A DNA stretch of 64,000 bases. It comes from Candidatus Melainabacteria bacterium (GTDB lineage Bacteria; Cyanobacteriota; Vampirovibrionia; Obscuribacterales; Obscuribacteraceae). The notes beneath the pieces were generated by a model. It was not told where the DNA came from. It did no database searches and saw only the letters and a list, made by a program, of their open reading frames with translations. Position 1 is the first letter of the stretch; each line of letters starts with the position of its first letter. A program made the position numbers and the translations under genes. The stretch lies in NCBI GenBank assembly GCA_003151275.1, contig PLXC01000076.1, positions 62,001 to 126,000 of the forward strand. Reading direction: 5' to 3'. Positions 44,659-54,917 of the stretch are shown one piece after another.

Positions 44659-47600
44659 ATGGTTCACGACAACAAACAAAATTCCGAATCAGATGGCTCC
44701 AAGCCGTCTCTCTCTGACCATGTTCTAACCGATCAAAAAATCAACCAAGGAGTCCCCATGAGCACGAATCAACAGGCCACAGGCAAGTTCCTTTTCGACG
44801 ACCAGCCGATGGTTCCCAACGAGCGTTACAAGCACATTCAGGCACCAGCCGTAGCTCCAGATATCGCTAAGAATCTTATCGAGAGTCGCCCGATGCCGAA
44901 GATCTGGCAACCTCCTACAGCTCTCAATTTGGCAGGCAACACCGCCCAGGGAGCACCTTCTATCGTAGAAATGGCCAGGGCGCTGAAGAACGACCCGGAG
45001 CTCATTTATGAGTTCGTGTATAACAACATCGAACATGCTCCGGGCTATGGACAGGCTAAAGGCGCCTTGGGCACACTGCTTGACGGCGCCGGCTCATCTT
45101 TTGACCAGTGCTCGCTGCTGGCGGCATTGCTTAGACAAGCTGGATTTACAGCGAACTACGAAATCGGACAGGTTCAAATTAATCCCACTCAAGCTGCGGC
45201 TTGGCTTGGCTGTGACACTGGTTTCTTCACGGCTTGGGGCATCCTTTCCGCTGCAAACATACCGGTCACAGTCAATGATCTATTCGATCCCAAAATCGTA
45301 TTCTCTCATTGTTGGCTCCGGGTCAACATCGGAACGGCCCTAGTCCCAAACTGGGTTGTTATGGACCCATCCTTCAAAACTTATACGACCAAAACATCGA
45401 TTGATCTGGCAACGGCGATGGGCTATTCGCAATCGACGCTTCTCACCCAGGCCCGTTCAGGCTATACAATTGACGGCGCCGGAAACTGGGTTCAGAACGT
45501 CAACCGCGGCAATGTTAGAAGCCAGCTCAACACGCTCTCAAGTAACTTGATCAGCTGGATCAAAACAAACAATCCAGGCGCCTCCACTGACGACATCATT
45601 GGTGGCAGACAGATCATTCCGATCACCTTGCCAATCGCCTTCCCTGCTACCTTGCCAAATCAGTTAGCTGGCGATGTGCCAACTGAATTTACCGGTGACT
45701 TCTCCACAGCTTACAAAGTTACGCTCCGTGTTCAATACACCTTTGGTGGTATCGACGTTACGCTCACTTCAGATCAACTCTGTGGACACAGACTGACCTT
45801 CTTCTTCACTCCCTCGGGAGGTAATTTCATTCCTGTAATAGCTTTAGATGGAGTGACAGTTGCTACCGGCACCGCCCAGTCTGCCAACATTTCCTTCTCG
45901 GTGACGCTAACAGTTACTCACAACGCCTTCGCGACTCCTTTCGTGCAGTCGGGCGCTCCGATCATTCGCGGTCCGAATGCGAACTTCGTCACCGGGCAAG
46001 ACTATTACCTGATTGCAACGTCCTTCGGTCCTACTGGTAAGGGGAATTTTGACTATCACAACGCTCTGCAGTTGCAGAACGAGTTCAATGCTGGTGGTGC
46101 GAGCGAAACGCTGGTAGACGAACCGGCTCTTGGTGAGCGCATGGCTGCTCAGTGGGCTAACTATGGCGCTCAAATTTCACGCACCAGCGACATTCTCAAT
46201 CAAATGGTCGGCAAAGTGGGTTTTGAGATCCACGCCTTCGGTTTGGTTGGCTATACAGTCTATGGATCGCCGACTTTCTCAGGATTCAACCTATCAGGTG
46301 GCGCCGGCAGTGGTGCTGATTTAACTAGCACCCCAAACCCGCTCGGTGTAAGTGCTGGCTGCGCAGGCGGCATGCACGGCTACGCCCTTGAGATGCTGGC
46401 TATTCAACAACTCACTGGCTCAAACGCGGCTGTTTCTACAACGCGCGATCTCGACGTTGCAAGCGCTGCTGGCACAAAGATTTGGAAAGGCACACCAAGT
46501 ACCTGGACAAGTACTGTTCGGCCGGCTTTGACAGGCTACACCTCAGACGAGCTGAGCAACATCGACTTCAATGTCGGTTTTGGCTCAAACGTGCTTTTGG
46601 CAGACACTGCCGGTCAATCTTTTAACGGGCATTGGACTTTGCACGGCTACGAGCTTTTCACCGGCAATGGTGCCTCGGGGTACATAGTCGGCAGTTATGC
46701 TGGCGGTCTCGATACTGGTTGGTGGCCTGGCTTCACGCCGCCAAAATGTAAGGATTGCGAAGAAGAAGATCCTGTCAACATCAGAACCGGTGATTACATC
46801 TATCGCCACAATGACATCACGATTGGTAGTGGTTCGTATCCATATCAGTTGAGCTTCTATACGAGCTATGACTCTCGTGCTCGACTCTCCAATGGTCCAC
46901 TCGGCCTTGGTTGGACGCATAACTGGGCCGCATCGGCACGCCTGTCAAGCGACGGATTGCGAGCCATGGGCAGTTATTCGCCGATAAGTGCGGCAGCGTC
47001 GATTGTCGAAATTTTTGTCAGCCTTGATTTGCTGAGCGACACGGCTCTACCGGTCGACAAGATGGTCATTGTGTCGCTTTCTAATCAGTGGTGGGTGGAT
47101 CAACTGACTGGAAACACTGTTACGGTGTCCATGCCAGACGATGAAGATCTTATCTTCACTCTTCTGACTGATGGTACTTATGTCGCTCCAGATGACAACG
47201 CCGCGACACTGACGCTGAGCGCTGGTGCGTACACAATGACTACTCCGCAGAAGGTGGTTTATTCGTTCAACAATTCGGGTCAGTTGGTTTCCATTGTGTT
47301 CCCGTTTGGGGTGACGATAGCCCTCACTTATAGTGCCGGTTTGTTGACGTCGATCTCTAACGGACTAGGACGAACGCTCACTCTTCACTACACGGGGTCG
47401 CAGATCACTAGTGTCACAGACGGTACCGGTCGTTCTGTCGCCTACACTATCGATGGTGCAAATCAGCTGACTAAATTCACGGATGCGATGCTGGCTGACA
47501 CCACGTTCTCGTATGTTTCGCCTGGTCTTATGAACCAGTACTTCCTGCCTCAGAACCCTACCAATGCGGTTGTCACCAACACATTTGACACGCTAAATCG

Positions 47601-50433
47601 AATTGCTTCGCAGGTCGATATCGACGGACATGTGCGCAATTGCTACCTTGCTGGTTCACGTTCTGAGTTCGTCAACCCAAATAACTTCAGTGAAGTCTCT
47701 TATTTCGATGGGCGCAGGAATACAACCAAGCGCGTAGATGAGCTCGGTTTCGCCACGCTCTTACAATATGACGGCCTTGGCCGCCTAGTGCAAAGAACGC
47801 AACCGGAAGGCAATTCTACGATATGGACTTTCGATAGCAAGAACAACGTCTTGACTGAAACCAAAGTTCCTAAATCTGGCTCGGGGCTCTCAAACATCGT
47901 CAGCACCTGGACTTACGATGCTACCTACAACAAGATGCACACCGTGCTCGACCCACGAGGCAACACTTGGACGTGGAACTACGATGCAACAACAGGCAGC
48001 CTCCTTTCGTTCGTCAAACCAATCGTGGGAGGATTGACACCGCAAGAAACTTGGACATACAACAGTCGTGGGCAAGTGCTCACATACACCGACGAAACTG
48101 CGGTAGTGACTCAATCCAACTATGATGTAGCAACTGAGAAACTGACCTCTGTGGTGGTTGATTTTGGCATCACGCCGCATCTCAATTTGACGACCGCTTT
48201 TGGATATGATTCAGTCGGAAACATTACAACTGTGACCGATCCAAACAATAACCAAATCAGTTTGGCGTTCGATAACAACAGGAGATTGACGCAAAAAACT
48301 GATCCTACTCCATTCAGTTATGTCACCAAATATGGTTTCGACTTAAATGGCAATTTGACTTCGGTTCAACGTCAAATCACGAGCACGCCTACTTACCAAA
48401 CGTACACGATCGTTTATACGCTGTCTGACAAAGTTTTCACGATGACGGATCCTGCACTGAACGTGACAACAAAAACTTATGACAGTCTTGAACGGCTTTG
48501 GACTGTAAAAGATGCCGAGGACCGCCTTTCTACTTTCTCTTACGATGCAAGAAGCAAACTTTCTACTGTGCTAGATGCTACAAGCACCAGCTCTGAAACT
48601 CGCTTGTACACGAACAATGGACTGCTGGCATCTATCAAAGATGCAAACAACAACCTGACTCAGTACACACGCGATGGCTTCGACCGGCTTGATAAGACCA
48701 CTTATGCTGATTCATCTTTCGAAGAGAATCAGGCTTACGATGCCAACGGTAATGTCCTGACTTACCGGACGCGCTCAGGCAATACAATCGTCAACACTTT
48801 CGATGTGCTCAACCGACTATCGACGAAAACGCCTACCGGTCAGGCAGTTGTCACTTTCGGCTATGACTTGCACAACAGGCTCTTAAGCGAGAGCACACCG
48901 GTTGTTGGGGGCAATCCCGCGTCAGGAAGCTTCCAATTCTCATACGACACGGCAGGTCGCCTCAAGCAAGAGACGACGCCTGACAGCAAAAACACCCAAT
49001 ACCAGTTCGATGCCAACGGCAACCTGACTGTACTCACTTATCCTGATGGTTACTTTGCCACCAGAATCTATGATCAGCTCAACCGATTGACTGACATCAA
49101 ATTGAATGGTGCAGGCGCTGCCGCTGTTCATCTCACTTATGATCAGCTGTCGCGCCGAAGCGTTCTCACTTATGGCAATGGTGCCACATCAACGTACACG
49201 TTCCAGCTCAACGACGACCTGACTGGGCTTGTCGATGCTTTCACGGGATCATCTGTCGCCTTCACTTATGGATTCAACAAGGTCCACCAGGAAACAAGCC
49301 GCAGCGTCACCGATGGCAGCTACCTGTGGCATCCCGCCACCGTAAGCACTGTCTCCTATGCAGTCGCAAACAACGTCAACGAGTATCCCACCGTCGGTGG
49401 TGTCAACTATCTGTACGATGGCAATGCCAACCTTACCAGCGATGGAGTCTGGACGTACACTTTCGACACGGAAAATCATCTTCTCACCGCAAACAAAACT
49501 GGTGTCAGCGCCAGCTATGTTTATGATCCTGCACATCGCCAAATTCAGAAAACAGTTGGTTCTACCAAGACTCGCTATGTCTATTCCGGTTGGCAACGCA
49601 TCGCTGACTACGACGGCACTGCGAACACCTTGCAAAACCGCTACATCTATGGGGTCGGCTTGGATGAACCGCTCATCCAAGTGACCAGCGCGGGCGTGCT
49701 TACTTATCTGCATTCGGATCGACTTGGTTCAGTCATCGCTACCACCGACTCAACCGGCACAGTAACCAACAAGAGTAAGTATTCGCCCTTTGGCGAGAAC
49801 GTCCCAGTAGGCACCACATTCGGTTTCACTGGTCAGCGTTATGATGCTGAAACTGGCTTGTACTACTACAAGAACCGTCACTACTCGCCTGCAGTCGGTC
49901 GATTCTTGCAAACTGATCCGATTGGCTATGGAATCAAACTTGATGACTGTGGCTGCGGTTGCAGCTGCACAAGTTCGTCATCCACCCAGGCATCAGTCAA
50001 TCTTTACGGATATGTGTCAAACGATCCACTTAACTTTGTGGATCTCCTTGGGCTAGATCCACTTCAAGGATCCGTGCAACAAACACAAGGAAAAGAACCA
50101 CAGCTGAACGATTCTAGTGGTGGTTTTCTCATCGACTGGGCGTTGGGAAAAGGAAAACAGAAGCTCCTGAAAGAACTAGAACAACAGGAAGCAAAACAGC
50201 GCGAGCTGATCGAGGAGATGAAGAAGAAGTTGAAAAAATGCAAAACTCTTGAAGAGCGCCTAGAAGTGCTCAGGAAGGGGTTAGGAGAGCAAGCCGTCAA
50301 CGACGCACTAGCAGACTTGGAACAAAAGCAGCAAGAGCTTACAAAGCTCAGAAATGACATCCTGAACAACCAGATGAACGATCAGTTCGGCACAGATATC
50401 AATAATGCTCGTAAGTCTATCTCCATCCCATAA
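44659..50433 (+). CDS. Giant RHS/YD-repeat protein with transglutaminase-like domain
   Basis: 1924 residues from ATG 44659 (AAAGGGG upstream). A start at 44758 with AAGGAG is equally credible. A transglutaminase-like domain has FDQCSLLAALLRQAG (Cys151), FSHCWLRV (His217) and VVMDPSFK (Asp236). The RHS entry domain begins near DPVNIRTGDYIYRHNDITI. About twenty YD repeats follow. The core ends with FGFTGQRYDAETGLYYYKNRHYSPAVGRFLQ-type sequence. A Cys-rich insert (DDCGCGCSC) interrupts the usual DPIGY...NLYGY junction. The ~110-residue tip (ELEQQEAKQRELIEEMKKKL) is coiled coil, not a recognised toxin. No immunity gene is obvious. Confidence 0.92.
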   Translation: MVHDNKQNSESDGSKPSLSDHVLTDQKINQGVPMSTNQQATGKFLFDDQPMVPNERYKHIQAPAVAPDIAKNLIESRPMPKIWQPPTALNLAGNTAQGAPSIVEMARALKNDPELIYEFVYNNIEHAPGYGQAKGALGTLLDGAGSSFDQCSLLAALLRQAGFTANYEIGQVQINPTQAAAWLGCDTGFFTAWGILSAANIPVTVNDLFDPKIVFSHCWLRVNIGTALVPNWVVMDPSFKTYTTKTSIDLATAMGYSQSTLLTQARSGYTIDGAGNWVQNVNRGNVRSQLNTLSSNLISWIKTNNPGASTDDIIGGRQIIPITLPIAFPATLPNQLAGDVPTEFTGDFSTAYKVTLRVQYTFGGIDVTLTSDQLCGHRLTFFFTPSGGNFIPVIALDGVTVATGTAQSANISFSVTLTVTHNAFATPFVQSGAPIIRGPNANFVTGQDYYLIATSFGPTGKGNFDYHNALQLQNEFNAGGASETLVDEPALGERMAAQWANYGAQISRTSDILNQMVGKVGFEIHAFGLVGYTVYGSPTFSGFNLSGGAGSGADLTSTPNPLGVSAGCAGGMHGYALEMLAIQQLTGSNAAVSTTRDLDVASAAGTKIWKGTPSTWTSTVRPALTGYTSDELSNIDFNVGFGSNVLLADTAGQSFNGHWTLHGYELFTGNGASGYIVGSYAGGLDTGWWPGFTPPKCKDCEEEDPVNIRTGDYIYRHNDITIGSGSYPYQLSFYTSYDSRARLSNGPLGLGWTHNWAASARLSSDGLRAMGSYSPISAAASIVEIFVSLDLLSDTALPVDKMVIVSLSNQWWVDQLTGNTVTVSMPDDEDLIFTLLTDGTYVAPDDNAATLTLSAGAYTMTTPQKVVYSFNNSGQLVSIVFPFGVTIALTYSAGLLTSISNGLGRTLTLHYTGSQITSVTDGTGRSVAYTIDGANQLTKFTDAMLADTTFSYVSPGLMNQYFLPQNPTNAVVTNTFDTLNRIASQVDIDGHVRNCYLAGSRSEFVNPNNFSEVSYFDGRRNTTKRVDELGFATLLQYDGLGRLVQRTQPEGNSTIWTFDSKNNVLTETKVPKSGSGLSNIVSTWTYDATYNKMHTVLDPRGNTWTWNYDATTGSLLSFVKPIVGGLTPQETWTYNSRGQVLTYTDETAVVTQSNYDVATEKLTSVVVDFGITPHLNLTTAFGYDSVGNITTVTDPNNNQISLAFDNNRRLTQKTDPTPFSYVTKYGFDLNGNLTSVQRQITSTPTYQTYTIVYTLSDKVFTMTDPALNVTTKTYDSLERLWTVKDAEDRLSTFSYDARSKLSTVLDATSTSSETRLYTNNGLLASIKDANNNLTQYTRDGFDRLDKTTYADSSFEENQAYDANGNVLTYRTRSGNTIVNTFDVLNRLSTKTPTGQAVVTFGYDLHNRLLSESTPVVGGNPASGSFQFSYDTAGRLKQETTPDSKNTQYQFDANGNLTVLTYPDGYFATRIYDQLNRLTDIKLNGAGAAAVHLTYDQLSRRSVLTYGNGATSTYTFQLNDDLTGLVDAFTGSSVAFTYGFNKVHQETSRSVTDGSYLWHPATVSTVSYAVANNVNEYPTVGGVNYLYDGNANLTSDGVWTYTFDTENHLLTANKTGVSASYVYDPAHRQIQKTVGSTKTRYVYSGWQRIADYDGTANTLQNRYIYGVGLDEPLIQVTSAGVLTYLHSDRLGSVIATTDSTGTVTNKSKYSPFGENVPVGTTFGFTGQRYDAETGLYYYKNRHYSPAVGRFLQTDPIGYGIKLDDCGCGCSCTSSSSTQASVNLYGYVSNDPLNFVDLLGLDPLQGSVQQTQGKEPQLNDSSGGFLIDWALGKGKQKLLKELEQQEAKQRELIEEMKKKLKKCKTLEERLEVLRKGLGEQAVNDALADLEQKQQELTKLRNDILNNQMNDQFGTDINNARKSISIP

Positions 50434-50468
50434 TCCTGCAAGGTATCGCTGAGTATTGATTTAAGCTT

Positions 50469-50515
50469 AAAGCGGCATCAAGAGGCAGCCTCCTCGGTGG
50501 TGCCGCTTTCCCTTC
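50469..50515 (+). terminator. Terminator after the RHS giant
   Basis: AAAGCGGCA (50469-50477) / TGCCGCTTT (50501-50509), with further pairing inside. Confidence 0.7.
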
Positions 50516-50608
50516 CACATTTTCCCCAGACCATTATGAATAGCAGTAATTCAATGGTTGAGCGATAATAGAGTGATGAAGAAGCATCGATGTCTTTGGA
50601 GATAAGTA

Positions 50609-51313
50609 ATGAGCCTAAAGAAGAATGATCTTGCATGGTTTGGCGGTCAAAAAGGCTTGTTGATCGCAGGCGTTCTTATCTTGACTCAACTTATGAGTTC
50701 GACCTCGACAAGCGCACAATCAGAGAGCATTGGTGCTGCTGATGAGCTTGTCAAAACAGGCGCATACGGTGAAGCGGAATCAATGTATCGTAATCTATTG
50801 AAATTAGACAAAACTGGTGATTGCTTCGGGGGTCTTGCAGTTAGTCTTACAATGCAAGACAAGCTCGCAGAAGCGGATGGCGTATTAAAGCAAGCTCAAG
50901 AAAACCACCTAATGAATAATGTCAACGTCCTTGCGGCCGGAGGATGCCTGTGTTACTCACATGCAAATAAGTCCCTAGGATTCCGTGAATATTTTCTATT
51001 TCTTGCCTCGTCCTCAGCGCTCTGCAAGCGTGCACTCAAAATTGATTCCGGCAATCGAATCGCATTGCAGACGCTAGAGTTGGCGGACACTCGCTCTCGC
51101 CATCTCCTGTGTGCCAAACGGTTCGAGCACGGTGGCAGGCTTGACTTGGCGGAGTCCGAGTATCGGACCCTCTTGGAAAAACGGAAGGACGATACAGATG
51201 CGATGCTCGGACTGACCAACATCTATAACGTCAAAATTGCGCACGGTGAGGAAATTCCTGAATACCTATTAGAGTTGATGAAGAACTGGGAAAAACAACA
51301 CCCGACTCCGTAA
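50609..51313 (+). CDS. Secreted TPR protein
   Basis: 234 residues; ATG 50609 after TGGAG. Signal or anchor segment ~17-37 (LLIAGVLILTQLMSSTSTSA). TPR-like pairs at ~45-100 (ADELVKTGAYGEAESMYRNLL; LTMQDKLAEADGVLKQA) and ~175-215 (GGRLDLAESEYRTLLEKRKDD). Function unknown. Confidence 0.78.
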   Translation: MSLKKNDLAWFGGQKGLLIAGVLILTQLMSSTSTSAQSESIGAADELVKTGAYGEAESMYRNLLKLDKTGDCFGGLAVSLTMQDKLAEADGVLKQAQENHLMNNVNVLAAGGCLCYSHANKSLGFREYFLFLASSSALCKRALKIDSGNRIALQTLELADTRSRHLLCAKRFEHGGRLDLAESEYRTLLEKRKDDTDAMLGLTNIYNVKIAHGEEIPEYLLELMKNWEKQHPTP

Positions 51314-51368
51314 AGCAGGGATTCACTTGATCCGTTTAGCTACCAAAAAAGTAAGAACATTTTTGTCA

Positions 51369-51412
51369 TTTTCAGAAGTTCTGTTCAGCAGATTTCAGAA
51401 GTGCTGTTCAGC
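51369..51412 (+). repeat. Tandem pair of a 20-bp unit (TTTCAGAAGT-N-CTGTTCAGC)
   Basis: Two copies differing at one base lie between the TPR gene and the integrase. Short tandem binding sites near a recombinase gene could be arm sites or transposon ends. Confidence 0.65.
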
Positions 51413-51519
51413 GACGTCTTGTGTCACTTTTTCAGTAACTTATTTTATGTGCCATAAACCTCCTAATAGACCGCACTCTATCTGGTCGCCTGGCGCCTTC
51501 TCTCTTTTTTGTTTCGTAG

Positions 51520-51530
51520 AAACTAGTGAT
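51520..51530 (+). other. Candidate attachment core AAACTAGTGAT, left copy
   Basis: The same 11-mer recurs in direct orientation at 55657-55667, on the other side of both recombinase genes and the transposon. Confidence 0.4.
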
Positions 51531-51552
51531 AATATCATTATCTTGTATAAAT

Positions 51553-52464
51553 TCATTCGAGCAGACTTTCCAGTGCCACTGCCTTATCCCCAGCTGACGG
51601 AAGGGTATAGCGGCGTGTCGTGTTCAAGCCTTTGTGACCGGCAATGTCGGCAACTAAGATCAGGTCGTTTTTGGCGCGCACCAAATTTGTCAGCAGCGTG
51701 TGCCGAAGTATATGCGCCGATAAAGATATTCCGGAGTCATTGCCGAGCTTTCGTACAATCAGATCGATACCACCAGGGAGCAATTTCTTGCCTTGAGCAT
51801 TGAGAAAAAACGATTTCGATTTGACTCGACCGGTAAATTTCTCCTGTCGCTCATCAAGCCACCCTTGTAAGGCTTCACAGACCTTGGAATTGAGCGGCAC
51901 CTCCCTGTATTTATCGCCTTTGCCGCTGCGAATAATTACCCGCTGCTTGCGCCCCGTTATATAAACATCGTCGTTTTCTAGACTGGATAATTCGCCGATG
52001 CGCATGCCGGTGTAGAGGAGAAGCGTCAGGATAGCTCGATCTTTGGCTCGACGGGTGCGCTCAATGGCTCGTAGAAGCTTCTTTTGCTCTTGCTTGCTTA
52101 GTGCTCGTGGTGCTTCGTGGGGCAGGTCTTCACGGGTGACTTTGGCTGGTCCCAGATTTAAAAAGCCATAGAAGTTATCTACTGCGGCCAGATAGGCATT
52201 CAAGCTAGATGGTTTCAACTTGCGAGTATGTTTTAAGTGTTTCTTGAATGCGGTGGCAATGCGAACGCGGTTCTCTTGTGTGATTGCTTCGTCGTCGCCG
52301 TCTAGTTGTTTTTGTCGAAAGCGGAGAAAAACCTGAACACGGGCTGAATAGGCTCTCCGCGCATGAATGGACAAGGGTTGCTTGGCTAACCAATCGGCGT
52401 ATGACTTGACATCACTATTTTTGCTTTTGATTGGTTGTTTTGTAATCACTAGAATTTCGCCCAT
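51553..52464 (-). CDS. Tyrosine recombinase/integrase
   Basis: 303 residues; ATG 52464. An N-terminal SAM-like core-binding domain (YADWLAKQPLSIHARRAYSARVQVFL) precedes the catalytic domain. Catalytic signature: TGMRIGELSSL (Arg), SGKGDKYREVPL (Lys), AHILRHTLLTNLV (His/Arg), AGHKGLNTTRRY (His and nucleophilic Tyr). It is XerC/D-sized. The start lies 20 bp outside the left end of the transposon, so insertion may have displaced its promoter. Confidence 0.92.
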   Translation of the reverse strand: MGEILVITKQPIKSKNSDVKSYADWLAKQPLSIHARRAYSARVQVFLRFRQKQLDGDDEAITQENRVRIATAFKKHLKHTRKLKPSSLNAYLAAVDNFYGFLNLGPAKVTREDLPHEAPRALSKQEQKKLLRAIERTRRAKDRAILTLLLYTGMRIGELSSLENDDVYITGRKQRVIIRSGKGDKYREVPLNSKVCEALQGWLDERQEKFTGRVKSKSFFLNAQGKKLLPGGIDLIVRKLGNDSGISLSAHILRHTLLTNLVRAKNDLILVADIAGHKGLNTTRRYTLPSAGDKAVALESLLE

Positions 52465-52483
52465 CTTTAGAGTGATTATACGG

Positions 52484-52508
52484 TGTGAACTTCCGAGATA
52501 TTTGGCAC
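52484..52508 (+). repeat. Left terminal inverted repeat
   Basis: Begins TGTGAACTTCCGAGATA and ends TTTGGCAC; a second motif TTATTTGGCACC follows at ~52523. Confidence 0.9.
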
Positions 52509-52537
52509 TGTTCTTTCACGGTTATTTGGCACCGTCT

Positions 52538-53353
52538 TCATGTTGTGCCTATCACTAGACTCTCACGGGCGGCGAGGACTATTTCCTTCGTGATCGTTTT
52601 CACTTCATTTATCTCGAGAATGCGCTGTATTTGACTGAACAGCCTTTGCAACAAGCGCAGATTACCGTGCGTAATTCTGATAACTGCAGCCATTGCTTCA
52701 ACGTCAGTGAAGTCCTCTGCTTGTATGTCGAGTCCGAATTGTTTCCATTTTCGCTCTATGAGAAACCTCATCTCATCAGAACTCAACGGCTTTAATTCAT
52801 GGACAAAACCAACACGAGAATACAGTTGTGCATACCGAGATAGCCGTTTTTCCAGTCCGGGCATACCAATCAAGATAAGTCCGATCTTCGAGCGGTCAAA
52901 TATATCCCGCAATTCTTCGAGCGTCTGTAGTTTGAGCCTATCCGCCTCATCGACAATCATCAATTTGGTTCTGTCCCCGACTCGTACTGGTAAGAGTTCA
53001 CGTGTCCGCTTGATCTTCGGTTGTTTGACTTCGCCAACCGCAAAGTTAAGCGACGATCGCAAGCACCGAATTTGGTGCTCCAATTCCCTGGGCTGACAAG
53101 TAACTGAAGGCGTATAAAAGATGGTATTACACGAGGCGATTGTTGACGGCGCCTCATAGTCTGAGAACAAATCCAGCGATGGCTCGATTTCATCCCACTT
53201 GGCGTATTCCCTAGCCGAGACGGTTTTACCAACACCAGGAGCACCAAAGCACAAACCTATGTATCTGTATCGCAGGCAGGTATCACAGAATTCGGCAAAT
53301 CGCCGGTATTCCTTTGTGATTAGAAATTCCGCCTTTGCCTCATTCGTTGACAT
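52538..53353 (-). CDS. Transposition AAA ATPase (TniB/TnsC-like)
   Basis: 271 residues, the size of the Tn552 ATPase. Walker A GAPGVGKT (37-44), Walker B LMIVDEAD (Asp135/Glu136), sensor LILIGMPGLEKRL. It regulates target choice and activates the DDE transposase. Its start overlaps the transposase 3' end by 14 nt on the same strand. Confidence 0.9.
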   Translation of the reverse strand: MSTNEAKAEFLITKEYRRFAEFCDTCLRYRYIGLCFGAPGVGKTVSAREYAKWDEIEPSLDLFSDYEAPSTIASCNTIFYTPSVTCQPRELEHQIRCLRSSLNFAVGEVKQPKIKRTRELLPVRVGDRTKLMIVDEADRLKLQTLEELRDIFDRSKIGLILIGMPGLEKRLSRYAQLYSRVGFVHELKPLSSDEMRFLIERKWKQFGLDIQAEDFTDVEAMAAVIRITHGNLRLLQRLFSQIQRILEINEVKTITKEIVLAARESLVIGTT

Positions 53354-54822
53354 ATCGTTTCACTCCATGGTTGGCAGACTGCTGGTCGGCTGGCTGTGCA
53401 GCAGGCTCTTCGCTTCCGATTGGCATTGCGCCGCTGTCGGGATGATGCACGGCTAAGTATTGATCAACAATAGACTTCCGACCTTTTAGTTGTCCGCGCA
53501 GATCGTTACGTCTACGATTTCTGGCTTGGATAACATCTTTCAACGTGACCGAGTGTCCCGCCAGCTCAGCACAAATTGCTCGACACAAAAATTTGTCTCG
53601 ATAGTAAACTCTAATTTCTGCTAAATCTTGAGGGTCGTAGCGGATCTGGACTGGCTCACCCACGAATGCGGCGAGCGTCAGATCAAAATAACGCAAGTTT
53701 TGAAACCTGATACCATCCTGATGAACGGTGCGTGCCTTTGCAACAGTCATTAGAAGCAAGTCGAGTTGTGCGAGCGATTCCGGCATGTGGGGCAGGAAGC
53801 CTGCCATTTCCCAACGGTCTAGCGGTGCCATTGCAATTTCCGAATGCTCTCGTTTCAGATAATCGTTTGTTATCCAGGTATGAAAGTGCTCGTTGAGTGC
53901 TGAGAGAGTGAGCAATGGCTCCTTTGGTACATGTCCTTTGGGTGCATAACCAGGGAGGCAACTTAGAAGGAGCTCGTTTACTGTGCCAAAAAATCTCTCT
54001 ATCTTGCCACGGCCCCTCGGCATCCCTTTGGTCGAGAAGACAAGCCGAAATTTCAACTCGGCTGCGACCTGTTCCATATGCTTTGAAGTGTAGTCGCTTC
54101 CATGATCAGTGTAAAATCGTTCGGGAATTCCGCACACAGACCAATGTGCATCAACCTTTCGCCAAATTGCTTGCCTCAACACAAGTGCTGTGTTCATTGC
54201 GCAGGGTGCCTCAAAACCCAGCCGATAGGCGCAGACAACCCTACTGAAGTCGTCAAGAATGACTGGTCAGCCATGGTCGCATTCTCTTGTCGCCGTGCTG
54301 AATCCAACAATCCAGAAGGGTGTGATCCGATTGCCAAATCTCGTTCGGTCTCACTGCCTCGAAGCGATGTATGAGATCGAATGCCACTTTATACTCCTTC
54401 GATCCTCCGTGTGCCAACGTCAAAAGTGATCGCTCAATATTGCTTACGATCTTGTAGATCAAGCTATAGCTGGGAACCTTCCAGCTATTCCTCTCTCCGA
54501 TCGAAACTATCTGGCGGTGAATATTCGCTACTGTAGGTGGTGGCACCTGGAGGGCCAGTCCTTCGATCAATTGTTTCATTGGTTCCGGTAGGGTCATTCC
54601 GGCACCTTGGGCAGTTCGAGATCTGCGGGACAGACCCACCAACCCGTCTTTGCCGTATTGCTTCGACCAGCGTTTCAATGTTCGAAGAGGTATTCCGGAT
54701 TCGCGAGCTAATCGAGTGAATGGCACGCCATCCTCGAAGTAGGGCCGCAGCGAGGAGAAACGCTCCATGGCGAGATCGCGTTGCTCGGCAGTCAGAGATG
54801 TCAGCTGTCGCTTGGTTGTCAT
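53340..54822 (-). pseudogene. DDE transposase (TniA/Mu-like), disrupted by a one-base insertion
   Basis: Start ATG 54822 (MTTKRQ, after GAGGAA). The first part holds an HTH (GVPFTRLARESGIPLRTLKRW) and the first catalytic Asp (EIWQSDHT). It stops after LTSHS. An extra A (T on plus, 54264) shifts the frame; removing it gives LTVILDDFSRVVCAY and joins the second part. That part holds FYTDHGSDYTS (second Asp), GRGKIERFFG (Glu) and the Mu-type C-terminal beta domain (YFDLTLAAFVGEPVQIRYDP). About 490 residues if repaired. It is inactive as read unless frameshifting or a sequencing error applies. Confidence 0.85.
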
Positions 54823-54917
54823 TTTTTTTGAGTTCCTCGTTTCGACATCTTTACCTAAAAGAACTATTTTCGATAAAGTCTGCTTAGATATATCCAAGCA
54901 AAGCAGGAATTTGACAG

